A stretch of 11,792 nt of DNA. Origin: Chloroflexota bacterium (GTDB lineage: Bacteria > Chloroflexota > Anaerolineae > Aggregatilineales > Phototrophicaceae). Shown here piece after piece: positions 6,212 through 11,792 of the stretch. The notes below the pieces were generated by a model. The model ran no database searches. It had not been told where the DNA came from and saw only the letters and a program-made list of their open reading frames with translations. Each line of letters begins with the position of its first letter. The first letter of the stretch is position 1. Position numbers and translations under genes: made by a program. The DNA lies in NCBI GenBank assembly GCA_010092805.1, contig JAADYY010000734.1:1-11792 (forward strand), written 5' to 3'.

Positions 6212-7075
6212 GACAAGCCACGCATTTTGATTGTCGAAGATGATCTCGACCTGGCGGAGATGCTCAACGCCTATTTCAGCGTGCAGAATTACGACATCCT
6301 CACGGCGGCCTGGGGGCAGGAAGCGCTCACCATCAGCCGCCGCGAAGCGCTCAGTCTGATCATGCTGGATATTCGCCTGCCCGATATTGACGGCTATGAT
6401 GTGTGCCGCCAACTGCGCAGCCAGCGCCGCACGCAGCATGTGCCCATCATCTTCCTGACGGAAAAACGCGACCGCGTCGATAAGCTGCAAGGGCTGGAAC
6501 TGGGCGTGGTCGATTACATCACCAAGCCATTCGATATTCAGGAACTGCGGCTGCGGGTGCGCAATGCGCTCAACCGCGCCCGCCAACAATCCCTGATCAA
6601 CCCGGTGACCGACCTGCCGGAATTGCAACTGCTTGAGGAGCGTTTTGAGGAAGTGTTGGCTGGCGATCAGCCCTGGTCGCTGCTGCTGCTGTCGATTCTG
6701 GGGTTGGGCGAGCTGCGCGCGGTGTATGGCTTTGTGGCCGCCGACGAGATGCTGCGCGCGCTCACGCTGATGGTGCGCAACGCCCTGCGCGAACTGGGCA
6801 ACGAGAACGACTTTATGGGCCACCTGGAACCTGAGTCGATTGTGATCGTCACCACCACCGACCGCGTCGAAACGATCCGCGAGCGCATCCAGAAGCGCAT
6901 CACCCAGTCGATTGAGCACTTCTACCGCCCGCAAGAGCGTGAAGCCCGCCAAACCGATTACCTGCGGTTGGAAATCGGCAATCTCGACCACACTAGTGGG
7001 CCGCATGAGTCGGTGGAGGCGCTGAAAAGCGCGCTTTCGGCCACCGTTTCGCCTCACGAAGCTGACAGCGAATAA
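6209..7075 (+). CDS. Response regulator with degenerate GGDEF-like output domain
   Basis: The 288-residue protein begins with a complete receiver domain (about residues 4-122): acidic pocket Asp11/Asp12, phosphoacceptor Asp54 in 'LIMLDIRLPD', Thr84 and Lys106 in 'ITKPFD'. The C-terminal part starts with 'NPVTDLPELQLLEERF' (131-146), which is the lead-in of a GGDEF domain ('DpLTgLpNr..l.erl'), and keeps the following helix pattern. However, the metal- and substrate-binding positions are lost, and the GGDEF signature region reads 'GHLEPES' at 204-210. It should not make cyclic di-GMP; it may bind a nucleotide or a protein. It is on the same strand as the Roadblock and V4R genes and probably co-transcribed. 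No histidine kinase is in the window. Confidence 0.88.
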   Translation: MDKPRILIVEDDLDLAEMLNAYFSVQNYDILTAAWGQEALTISRREALSLIMLDIRLPDIDGYDVCRQLRSQRRTQHVPIIFLTEKRDRVDKLQGLELGVVDYITKPFDIQELRLRVRNALNRARQQSLINPVTDLPELQLLEERFEEVLAGDQPWSLLLLSILGLGELRAVYGFVAADEMLRALTLMVRNALRELGNENDFMGHLEPESIVIVTTTDRVETIRERIQKRITQSIEHFYRPQEREARQTDYLRLEIGNLDHTSGPHESVEALKSALSATVSPHEADSE

Positions 7076-7097
7076 CCCCTCACCACCGATGGCAAAC

Positions 7098-7139
7098 GCT
7101 CAGAGCAATCATGCGGAGCCTTGCTTAACTGCTCTGAGC
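7098..7139 (-). terminator. Perfect 10-bp stem-loop at the end of the lyase/small-ORF unit
   Basis: GCTCAGAGCA at 7098-7107 is the exact reverse complement of TGCTCTGAGC at 7130-7139, with a 22-nt loop. On the minus strand it spans the stop codon of the 57-codon ORF (7125-7127); on the plus strand it begins 22 nt after the response-regulator stop. No T-run follows on either side, so termination, perhaps in both directions, is inferred from position only. A protein-binding palindrome is an alternative. Confidence 0.5.
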
Positions 7140-7298
7140 CTGTTTATCGGCCATGCAAGTCTGGTGCGTGCCGCTCACGCGCACATGCGATTCGGCAGCG
7201 GGCACGCCGCTGAAACTGCGCGGGTCATACCAACGCTTGAAATGCTCCAGCCGTGTCCACACGTTCAGCCTGCCTTCCACCGGAACGATTGCGCCCAC
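7125..7298 (-). CDS. Small hypothetical protein (57 codons) downstream of the lyase
   Basis: On the minus strand a frame opens one nucleotide after the lyase stop (TGA at 7300-7302, GTG at 7296-7298) and runs to TAA at 7125-7127. The 57-residue product includes 'LNVWTRLEHFKRWYDP' and ends 'SGTHQTCMADKQAQSS'. It has a natural-looking composition (two Trp, one Tyr, one Cys, balanced charges) and third codon positions rich in G or C, as in the neighbouring genes. The stop-start arrangement TGATGTG suggests translational coupling. There is no good ribosome-binding site and I recognise no family. It could be a real small protein, or the C-terminal remnant of a longer gene. Confidence 0.42.
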   Translation of the reverse strand: MGAIVPVEGRLNVWTRLEHFKRWYDPRSFSGVPAAESHVRVSGTHQTCMADKQAQSS

Positions 7299-7299
7299 A

Positions 7300-8709
7300 T
7301 CAGTATGTCAATCCATCGGTCGATCCATCGGTCGATCCATCGGTCGATCCATCGGTCGATCCATCGGTCAGGGTTGCCAGCACGCGGTCGACAAATTCGG
7401 CGGCGAGTCCGGTGTACTGCTTCGGGTCGAGCAGCGCATCCACCGCCGCCCTGTCAAGGTGGGCCGAGACTTCGGCGTCGGCTTTGAGCGCGTCGGCGAA
7501 CGGCGTGCCCTGTTCATGGGCGCGCATGGCCACCGCGTACACGACATCATGCGCGGCTTGCCGCCCAATGTGCGCGCCGAGCGCAAACATCACCCGCTCG
7601 GAGAGGAGCAGGCCGCCGCTGATGTGCAGATTGCGCAGCATGGCCGCCGGGTACACATGCAGCCCACTGATCACGCGGGTGGTCAGGCCGAGCGCGCCGT
7701 GCGCCAGCACGCACAGTTCCGGCAGATACGCCCATTCCATTTGAAAGCTTGACCAATCGCGCTCGTGCTCGCCGAACATGGCGTCAACCGCTGTCGCGGC
7801 ATGGGCGCGCGTCAGCCGGGCCAGCGTCAGGATCGCTTCGCACAGCATGGGGTTGCGCTTCTGCGGCATGGTGCTGCTGCCGACTTTGCCCAGTTCGAAC
7901 GGCTCCTCGACTTCGCCAAACTCGATCTTTTGCAGGTCGATGATCTCGTGGGCGATCTTGCCGAGCGTCGCGGTGATCAGGCTGAGGGTGGTGGCGAATT
8001 CGGCGATGCTGTCGCGGGCGCTGTGCCAGGCGATGACCGGTTCGCCCAACCCCAACTCGATCATCAACTGCCGCTTGATCGCGTGGCCGTGCTCACGGAC
8101 CCCGGCGAGGGTGCCGACCGCCCCGCCGAACTCCCCGACCAGCACGCGCGGTTTGCAATCGGCCAGCCGCGCTTGATGCCGCCGCAGCTCGTCGATCCAC
8201 ACCGCGACCTTGAACCCGAACGTGATCGGCAGCGCCTGCTGACCATGCGTGCGCCCGGCCATCGGCGTATCGCGGTGCGCCCGCGCCAGATCCGCCAGCG
8301 CAGCGATCAGATCGGCCAGCCCGGACTCGAACAGCGGGTACGCCTCTTTAATTTGCAGGATGATCGCGGTGTCCATCACATCCTGGGTCGTTGCGCCCCA
8401 GTGCACATAGCGCCCGGCCTCGCCCGCGCACCGCTCCGCAAGCTGCCAGATCACGGCGACGAGCGGATGCACGGTCGTATCGACGCCGCGCTTGATGGCG
8501 TCCGTGTCCATGTGATCGGCGCGGGCCTGCCGGGTGATCTCGGCGGCGGCTTCAGCGGGGATCACGCCGACGGTGGCCTCGGCGCGGGCGAGCGCGGCCT
8601 CGTAATCGAGCCACTTTTGCAACAGGTTCAGGTCGTCGAAGACGGCGCGCATCTGCGGCGAACCGAACAGATCGCGGAAGAACAGCGAGTCGATGACATG
8701 GGCGGGCAT
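7300..8709 (-). CDS. Aspartase/fumarase superfamily lyase (PcaB/PurB-like)
   Basis: Starting at the ATG at 8709 this is 469 residues. The superfamily signature 'GSSTMPQKRNP' is at 277-287 with the catalytic Ser in the S278-S279 loop, and 'GRTHGQQALP' supplies the conserved THxQ histidine. 'GEFGGAVGTLAG' and the N-terminal 'DSLFFRDLFGSPQMRAVF' are closest in style to 3-carboxy-cis,cis-muconate cycloisomerase (PcaB) and adenylosuccinate lyase relatives; Gln replaces the usual His before KRNP. These enzymes are tetramers that eliminate fumarate or cyclise a dicarboxylate. The true substrate is not readable. An ATG at 8724 is in frame, but an AGGA before 8709 favours the shorter form. The last ~24 residues are a TDGS repeat tail from a 12-bp DNA repeat. 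It is divergent from the aldehyde dehydrogenase gene. Confidence 0.9.
   Translation of the reverse strand: MPAHVIDSLFFRDLFGSPQMRAVFDDLNLLQKWLDYEAALARAEATVGVIPAEAAAEITRQARADHMDTDAIKRGVDTTVHPLVAVIWQLAERCAGEAGRYVHWGATTQDVMDTAIILQIKEAYPLFESGLADLIAALADLARAHRDTPMAGRTHGQQALPITFGFKVAVWIDELRRHQARLADCKPRVLVGEFGGAVGTLAGVREHGHAIKRQLMIELGLGEPVIAWHSARDSIAEFATTLSLITATLGKIAHEIIDLQKIEFGEVEEPFELGKVGSSTMPQKRNPMLCEAILTLARLTRAHAATAVDAMFGEHERDWSSFQMEWAYLPELCVLAHGALGLTTRVISGLHVYPAAMLRNLHISGGLLLSERVMFALGAHIGRQAAHDVVYAVAMRAHEQGTPFADALKADAEVSAHLDRAAVDALLDPKQYTGLAAEFVDRVLATLTDGSTDGSTDGSTDGSTDGLTY
7310..7369 (-). repeat. 12-bp minisatellite, five tandem copies, inside the lyase C-terminus
   Basis: Five units of GATCCATCGGTC (plus strand) fill exactly 60 bp; the last four are identical and the first (7310-7321) differs by one base. 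Because 12 is a multiple of three, all copies stay in the lyase frame and encode TDGS units, ending in TDGLTY. Without the repeat the lyase would end soon after 'FVDRVLATL', as relatives do. Slippage is expected to change the copy number without breaking the gene. Confidence 0.95.
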
Positions 8710-8813
8710 GGGGCAAATCCTCATCAGGGCGGTGGATCAGCGGGTGAGATCTTGCGCGGGACTCTACCCGACTCGTGCGACCCTGTCGAGCGGCACGCCG
8801 CCAGATGATCGGC

Positions 8814-8819
8814 TACAAT
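8814..8819 (+). promoter_or_regulatory. Possible -10 box for the aldehyde dehydrogenase gene
   Basis: TACAAT at 8814-8819 matches the -10 consensus at five of six positions and lies 39 nt before the ATG, in the 148-nt divergent gap between lyase and dehydrogenase. No convincing -35 hexamer stands 16-18 nt upstream, so this is a weak call. Confidence 0.35.
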
Positions 8820-8857
8820 CACGAGATAATCACGCACTGGCAAGGAGATCTACACAG

Positions 8858-10288
8858 ATGGCAAGGAAATTTCTGGTCGGCGGCGAATGGCGGGCCAGCG
8901 ACGAAACGCGCGACGTGGTGTTTCCATACGATGGCACCGTCGTCGATGCCGCGTACATGGCGAGCGCGCAGGATCTGGAGGATGCGGTGGTGGCGGCGCA
9001 GCGCGGCTTTGAGGTCACGCGCAAACTGCCGGTGCACCGCCGCGCCGAGATTCTGAGCCGGCTGTACCGCTTGCTGACTGAACGCTACGACGATCTGGTT
9101 GAGGCGCTGGTCATGGAGACGGGCAAGGCCAAGAAGATCGCACGGGGTGAAACCAGCCGCGCCTGCCAAACCGTCCTGATCGCCAGCGAGGAGGCCAAAC
9201 GCATCTACGGCGAGATCATCGACCTGGACTGGACTCCGGCGGGCGAGAATCATCGCGGCTATGTGCGCCGCTTCCCGGTCGGGATCGTGCTGGGGATCAC
9301 GCCGTTCAACTACCCGCTGAACCTCGCCTGCCACAAGATCGCCCCGGCGATTGCATCCGGCAATGCGATGATCATCAAGCCGCCGGAGATCGCGCCGCTG
9401 TCGTCGCTGCTGCTGGCCGAACTCGTGCTCGAAGCGGGCTACCCGCCGGAGGCGTTCAGCATGGTGCCCACGCCCGGCCCGCGCGCCGAACCGCTGGTCA
9501 GCGACGACCGGATCGCCATGCTCAGCTTCACAGGCAGCGACCGCGTCGGCTGGATGCTGAAGGGCAAAGCCGGGCGCAAACGGGTGGCGCTCGAACTCGG
9601 TGGCAACGCCCCGGCGATCATTCACGAAGACGCCGACCTCGACCTGGCGATCAGCAAGACGGTCAACGGCGGGTTCGCCAACGCCGGGCAGAACTGCATT
9701 TCCGTGCAGCGGATTCTGCTGCACCGCCCCATTTATGAAGACTTCTGCGACCGCTTTATCCCGGCGGTCGGCGCGCTGAAGATCGGCGACCCACGCGACG
9801 AGACGACCGACATCGGCCCGCTGATCAACGAAAAGGCGGCGCAGCGGGCGGCGGCCTGGGTCGATGAGGCGGTCGCCGAGGGCGCGCAGATCCTCACGGG
9901 GGGCGGGCAACCGACCGGATCACCCGCGACGATGCTCGCGCCAACGGTGCTGGCCGAGGTCACGCCGACGATGAAAGTGTGCGCGCAGGAGGTGTTCGCG
10001 CCCGTGATCACGCTGTCGCCGTATGAACGCTGGGACGACGCCATCGCCATCGCTAACGAATCGGATTTCGGGCTGCAAGCCGGAGTCTTCACCCGCGATT
10101 ATGGCCGCATCATGGACGCTTGGGAGCGCATTGAGGCGGGCGGCGTGCTGATTAATGAGGTTTCCACCTTCCGCGTCGATCAGATGCCCTACGGCGGCGT
10201 CAAGGGGTCGGGGTTGGGCCGCGAGGGCATCCGCTACACCATCGAGGAGATGACCGAACGCCGCCTGCTGGTCGTCAACATGGCCTGA
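8858..10288 (+). CDS. NAD-dependent aldehyde dehydrogenase, lactaldehyde dehydrogenase-like
   Basis: The 476-residue protein is a full-length ALDH-superfamily enzyme that oxidises an aldehyde to an acid. Catalytic and cofactor residues are all present: Asn151 in 'TPFNYP', Lys174 and Glu177 in 'KPPE' (Glu here usually goes with NAD preference), 'FTGSDRVG', general base Glu246 in 'ELGGNAP', nucleophile Cys280 in 'GQNCIS', and Glu378 in 'EVFAP'. The ending 'FRVDQMPYGGVKGSGLGREGIRY' resembles lactaldehyde, glyceraldehyde or phosphonoacetaldehyde-type members more than betaine-aldehyde ones. The ATG at 8858 is preceded by AAGGAG at 8842-8847; an open extension further upstream overlaps the divergent lyase and is rejected. 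It is convergent with the phosphatase gene, 16 nt apart. Oxidising a sugar-derived aldehyde is plausible, but unproven. Confidence 0.93.
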   Translation: MARKFLVGGEWRASDETRDVVFPYDGTVVDAAYMASAQDLEDAVVAAQRGFEVTRKLPVHRRAEILSRLYRLLTERYDDLVEALVMETGKAKKIARGETSRACQTVLIASEEAKRIYGEIIDLDWTPAGENHRGYVRRFPVGIVLGITPFNYPLNLACHKIAPAIASGNAMIIKPPEIAPLSSLLLAELVLEAGYPPEAFSMVPTPGPRAEPLVSDDRIAMLSFTGSDRVGWMLKGKAGRKRVALELGGNAPAIIHEDADLDLAISKTVNGGFANAGQNCISVQRILLHRPIYEDFCDRFIPAVGALKIGDPRDETTDIGPLINEKAAQRAAAWVDEAVAEGAQILTGGGQPTGSPATMLAPTVLAEVTPTMKVCAQEVFAPVITLSPYERWDDAIAIANESDFGLQAGVFTRDYGRIMDAWERIEAGGVLINEVSTFRVDQMPYGGVKGSGLGREGIRYTIEEMTERRLLVVNMA

Positions 10289-10296
10289 GCTTGCCA

Positions 10297-10310
10297 CACT
10301 GTAATCAGTG
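10297..10310. terminator. Small hairpin at the convergent gene junction
   Basis: CACTG (10297-10301) and CAGTG (10306-10310) form a 5-bp stem with a TAAT loop in the 16-nt space between two converging genes, overlapping the stop of the minus-strand gene. It is short and lacks T-runs; a bidirectional terminator role is only suggested by position. Confidence 0.25.
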
Positions 10311-11135
10311 GGGGGCGGCGGATTCCCAGGCCGCGAGCAGGCCGGGCAGATCGGCGTAGACGGCGTTGGGTTGAATGCGGCTCTCGTTGAGTTGGTCGCG
10401 GGTGGTGACGCCCGTGAGCACCAACACGGTTGGCATCCCCAGGTCGGCGGCCCCGGCGATGTCGGTGTTAATGCGGTCGCCGATCATCAACGTGTAGGCG
10501 GGGTCGGTGCCCATCACGCCCAGCGCCGCCTCGAACATCGGCGCGTGCGGCTTGCCCATCATCTGCGGCGAGCGGTCGGTGGCGGTTTGCAGCGCCGCCA
10601 GAATGCTGCCCGCGCCCGGCCAGAAGCCATCCGGGGTGGGGATGGTAGCGTCGCCGTTGGTGCCGATGAAATCCGCACCCGCCCGGATGATCTTCATGGT
10701 GCGGCGCAGCGTGGCATACGTCAGGTTGAAGTCGATGCCGCTGACGGCCACCTGTACCGCGTCCTCCGGCAGATCATCGGTGGCGAGGGTGAAGCCCGCC
10801 TCGCTGATCAGCGCTTTCAGCCCGTCGCCGCCCAGCACATGCACCACTGTCCCCGGCGTGTAGTGATCGCGCAGGTAGGCGACCGTCGCCGTCGCTGAGC
10901 TGACGATCTGCTCGTGCTTCACGCCGGGCACGCCCATGCGCTCCAGCTTGTGGACGTAATCGTCGGGGGTACGGCTGCTGTTGTTGGTCGCCAGCGTGTG
11001 CGGCAGATCACGGGCGCGCAGAAACGCGAAGATCTCGTGCAGGCCGGGCAGCGCTTGATCGCCGCGCCACAGCACCCCGTCCATATCCATGATCACGCCG
11101 CTGATTTCCGAGAAGTTGAATGCGGTGATAGTCAA
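10305..11135 (-). CDS. HAD-superfamily hydrolase, NagD/class IIA sugar or nucleotide phosphatase type
   Basis: The 276-residue protein has all four HAD motifs: motif I Asp17-Met-Asp19 in 'DMDGVL' (nucleophile and acid/base), motif II Thr50 in 'ATNNSSR', motif III Lys195 in 'GKPHAPMF', and motif IV 'GDRINTDI' with Asp220 and Asp225 binding magnesium. The long cap between motifs II and III, with 'GVPGVKHEQIVSSATATVAYL' and 'GTNGDATIPTPDGFWPGAGSI', is the class IIA cap of NagD and phosphoglycolate phosphatase relatives. Such enzymes remove phosphate from small sugar phosphates, nucleotides or phosphoglycolate in the cytoplasm. The start is TTG at 11133-11135 with GGAG at 11145-11148; no ATG fits the expected N-terminus. 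It lies 50 nt downstream of the TIR gene on the same strand and may share its transcript. Confidence 0.92.
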   Translation of the reverse strand: MTITAFNFSEISGVIMDMDGVLWRGDQALPGLHEIFAFLRARDLPHTLATNNSSRTPDDYVHKLERMGVPGVKHEQIVSSATATVAYLRDHYTPGTVVHVLGGDGLKALISEAGFTLATDDLPEDAVQVAVSGIDFNLTYATLRRTMKIIRAGADFIGTNGDATIPTPDGFWPGAGSILAALQTATDRSPQMMGKPHAPMFEAALGVMGTDPAYTLMIGDRINTDIAGAADLGMPTVLVLTGVTTRDQLNESRIQPNAVYADLPGLLAAWESAAPH

Positions 11136-11144
11136 TCGAAATCG

Positions 11145-11148
11145 CTCC
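11145..11148 (-). promoter_or_regulatory. Ribosome-binding site for the TTG-started phosphatase gene
   Basis: GGAG on the minus strand lies 9 nt before the TTG start at 11135 and supports that start codon. Confidence 0.6.
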
Positions 11149-11150
11149 GT

Positions 11151-11178
11151 TGAGATTCTGCTGATGAGATTCTGCTGA
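11151..11178. repeat. Perfect 14-bp tandem duplication between TIR and phosphatase genes
   Basis: TGAGATTCTGCTGA is present twice in a row (11151-11164 and 11165-11178). It fills more than half of the 50-nt gap between the two minus-strand genes, directly upstream of the phosphatase ribosome-binding site. Confidence 0.85.
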
Positions 11179-11185
11179 GATGAGG

Positions 11186-11581
11186 TTATGCGTTTGGCCC
11201 GTTCCGCGTGATCGCGCCGAAGATACGCGCCAGCCCTTCGACGCGCACGCTGTCGAACGTATCGATCACGTGCAGCCGCGCCAGATCTTCGGGGATTTGG
11301 GCACCGTCACGGATGCGCACCGGAATAATGTGTTTGTTGCGCTCGCGGGCCTCGCTGAGTTCTTTTTGACACCACTCCGACTCCAGCGACTCGCGTGAGA
11401 TCAAGAAGATGAAATGATCGCACGCCTCGATCTGCCGGACGATCTCGGCCCACCAATCGTCACCGCCGACCAGCTTGGCCGAGTCGTACCAGATGTCGTC
11501 GTAAGCAAAGCTGAGCAGATCGACGAGCCGCCGCCGGAGCCGCCGGGCGATGCGGCTGTAGCTGATGAAGATGCGTGCCAT
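11186..11581 (-). CDS. Stand-alone TIR-domain protein, possible NADase
   Basis: From the ATG at 11581 the product is 131 residues, essentially one TIR domain. Box 1 is 'ARIFISYSR' at residues 2-10, followed by 'DIWYD', 'DWWAEIVRQIEACDHFIFLISRESLESEWCQKELSEA' and 'HIIPVRI'. Glu74 in WCQKE (Trp70-Cys71-x-x-Glu74) is at the position of the catalytic glutamate in TIR NAD-cleaving enzymes, so activity is possible. The minus-strand frame extends 38 residues further upstream, but a perfect TATAAT box lies inside that extension, so it is probably untranslated; an ATG at 11599 is the other candidate. There is no transmembrane, STALD/SLOG or helical sensor part, so a sensor would have to be another protein. 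TIR effectors act in antiphage defence (Thoeris, CBASS, pAgo), but no partner from those systems is seen here. Confidence 0.88.
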   Translation of the reverse strand: MARIFISYSRIARRLRRRLVDLLSFAYDDIWYDSAKLVGGDDWWAEIVRQIEACDHFIFLISRESLESEWCQKELSEARERNKHIIPVRIRDGAQIPEDLARLHVIDTFDSVRVEGLARIFGAITRNGPNA

Positions 11582-11623
11582 AACTGCGTGCTGATCCATG
11601 TTGAGGTAAGGCGAACCTACCAT

Positions 11624-11655
11624 ATTATAGCGGTTCTTGCCGCGAAAGCGGTCAA
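11624..11655 (-). promoter_or_regulatory. Promoter of the TIR gene
   Basis: On the minus strand TATAAT (11624-11629) is a perfect -10 box 42 nt before the ATG at 11581. TTGACC (11650-11655) is a good -35 hexamer, but the spacing is 20 nt, longer than the usual 17. Between them the hairpin CCGC-GAAA-GCGG (11640-11651) overlaps the -35 edge, and AGCGGT occurs twice (11629-11634, 11647-11652). The long spacer suggests a weak or activator-dependent promoter, which is inference. Confidence 0.55.
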
Positions 11656-11792
11656 AATTTGCAAACATGGCATAATGACGCGCACAAGGACGCAATCGAC
11701 TGGCAGATCACGGCGGCAGTGTCGCTACGTTTAACAATTCGATCAACGTTCATCAACTTAATTTTTGCTATGGTTTAACATCGGCTTGCTAA
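11656..11792. other. AT-richer window end without a recognisable gene
   Basis: This stretch is clearly less GC-rich than the rest and holds no ORF with family character on either strand. It contains the direct repeat ATCAAC-gttc-ATCAAC near 11740-11756 and a TGCTATGGT resembling an extended -10 box. It probably is the upstream control region of the TIR gene or of a gene beyond the window. Confidence 0.4.

Noticed and set aside
7310..7369. CRISPR-like repetition
   Set aside because: The 12-bp units are contiguous with no spacers, and no cas gene is present.
7089..7752. Plus-strand ORFs rich in SIHR, SIGR or DPSV repeats
   Set aside because: These are translations of the 12-bp minisatellite and of lyase antisense DNA; the lyase frame has clear catalytic motifs.
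7765..8808. 347-codon plus-strand ORF antisense to the lyase
   Set aside because: Long antisense frames are common in GC-rich genes; the composition is Arg/Gly/Asp-rich and no motif is seen.
8693..8857. 55-residue N-terminal extension of the aldehyde dehydrogenase
   Set aside because: It overlaps the divergent lyase start; an AAGGAG before 8858 and the family N-terminus support the shorter form.
8819..9910. 363-codon minus-strand ORF antisense to the aldehyde dehydrogenase
   Set aside because: It is a shadow of a gene with all ALDH catalytic residues, and it has an Arg/His/Gln-rich composition.
11582..11695. 38-residue N-terminal extension of the TIR protein
   Set aside because: It contains a perfect TATAAT box, and the TIR fold starts at the ATG at 11581.

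Overview
The window is GC-rich, bacterial and gene-dense. Its mix of CUT1-type sugar ABC permeases without an ATPase, a Roadblock/LC7 protein, a V4R-domain protein, a receiver protein with a ruined GGDEF domain and a stand-alone TIR protein is what I would expect from a Chloroflexota (Anaerolineae-like) genome. That assignment is inference from gene content and style; no rRNA or marker gene is present.

Region 1 (1-4709, + strand) is a carbohydrate uptake and catabolism operon. It contains a 5'-truncated extracellular solute-binding protein, two ABC permeases, a short-chain dehydrogenase and a DHDPS/NAL-superfamily aldolase or dehydratase. Gaps after the first permease are 2, 6 and 5 nt. A strong 15-bp hairpin separates the binding-protein gene from the permeases, a typical place to set expression of the abundant binding protein above the membrane parts. 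The DHDPS-like enzyme keeps the Schiff-base lysine but has Gln where the family tyrosine should be.

Region 2 (about 4786-7075, + strand) is a signalling cluster. It has a recognisable promoter, a leader of about 100 nt, a TTG-started Roadblock/LC7 protein, a V4R-domain protein and a response regulator whose C-terminal GGDEF-like domain has lost its active-site motif. No kinase or small GTPase partner is visible.

Region 3 (7098-10288) holds an aspartase/fumarase-superfamily lyase on the minus strand, divergent from a lactaldehyde-type aldehyde dehydrogenase on the plus strand. The lyase has a C-terminal tail made by five copies of a 12-bp repeat. Just after its stop is an unreported-looking 57-codon ORF with coding character, ending in a 10-bp stem-loop.

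Region 4 (10305-11629, - strand) has a single-domain TIR protein, retaining the WCxxE glutamate of catalytic TIR NADases, followed 50 nt later by a TTG-started NagD-type HAD phosphatase. The TIR gene has a perfect TATAAT box. The last ~160 bases hold no gene that I can support.

The genome also shows perfect short tandem duplications in three separate places (12 bp x5, 17 bp x2, 14 bp x2), all at gene edges.
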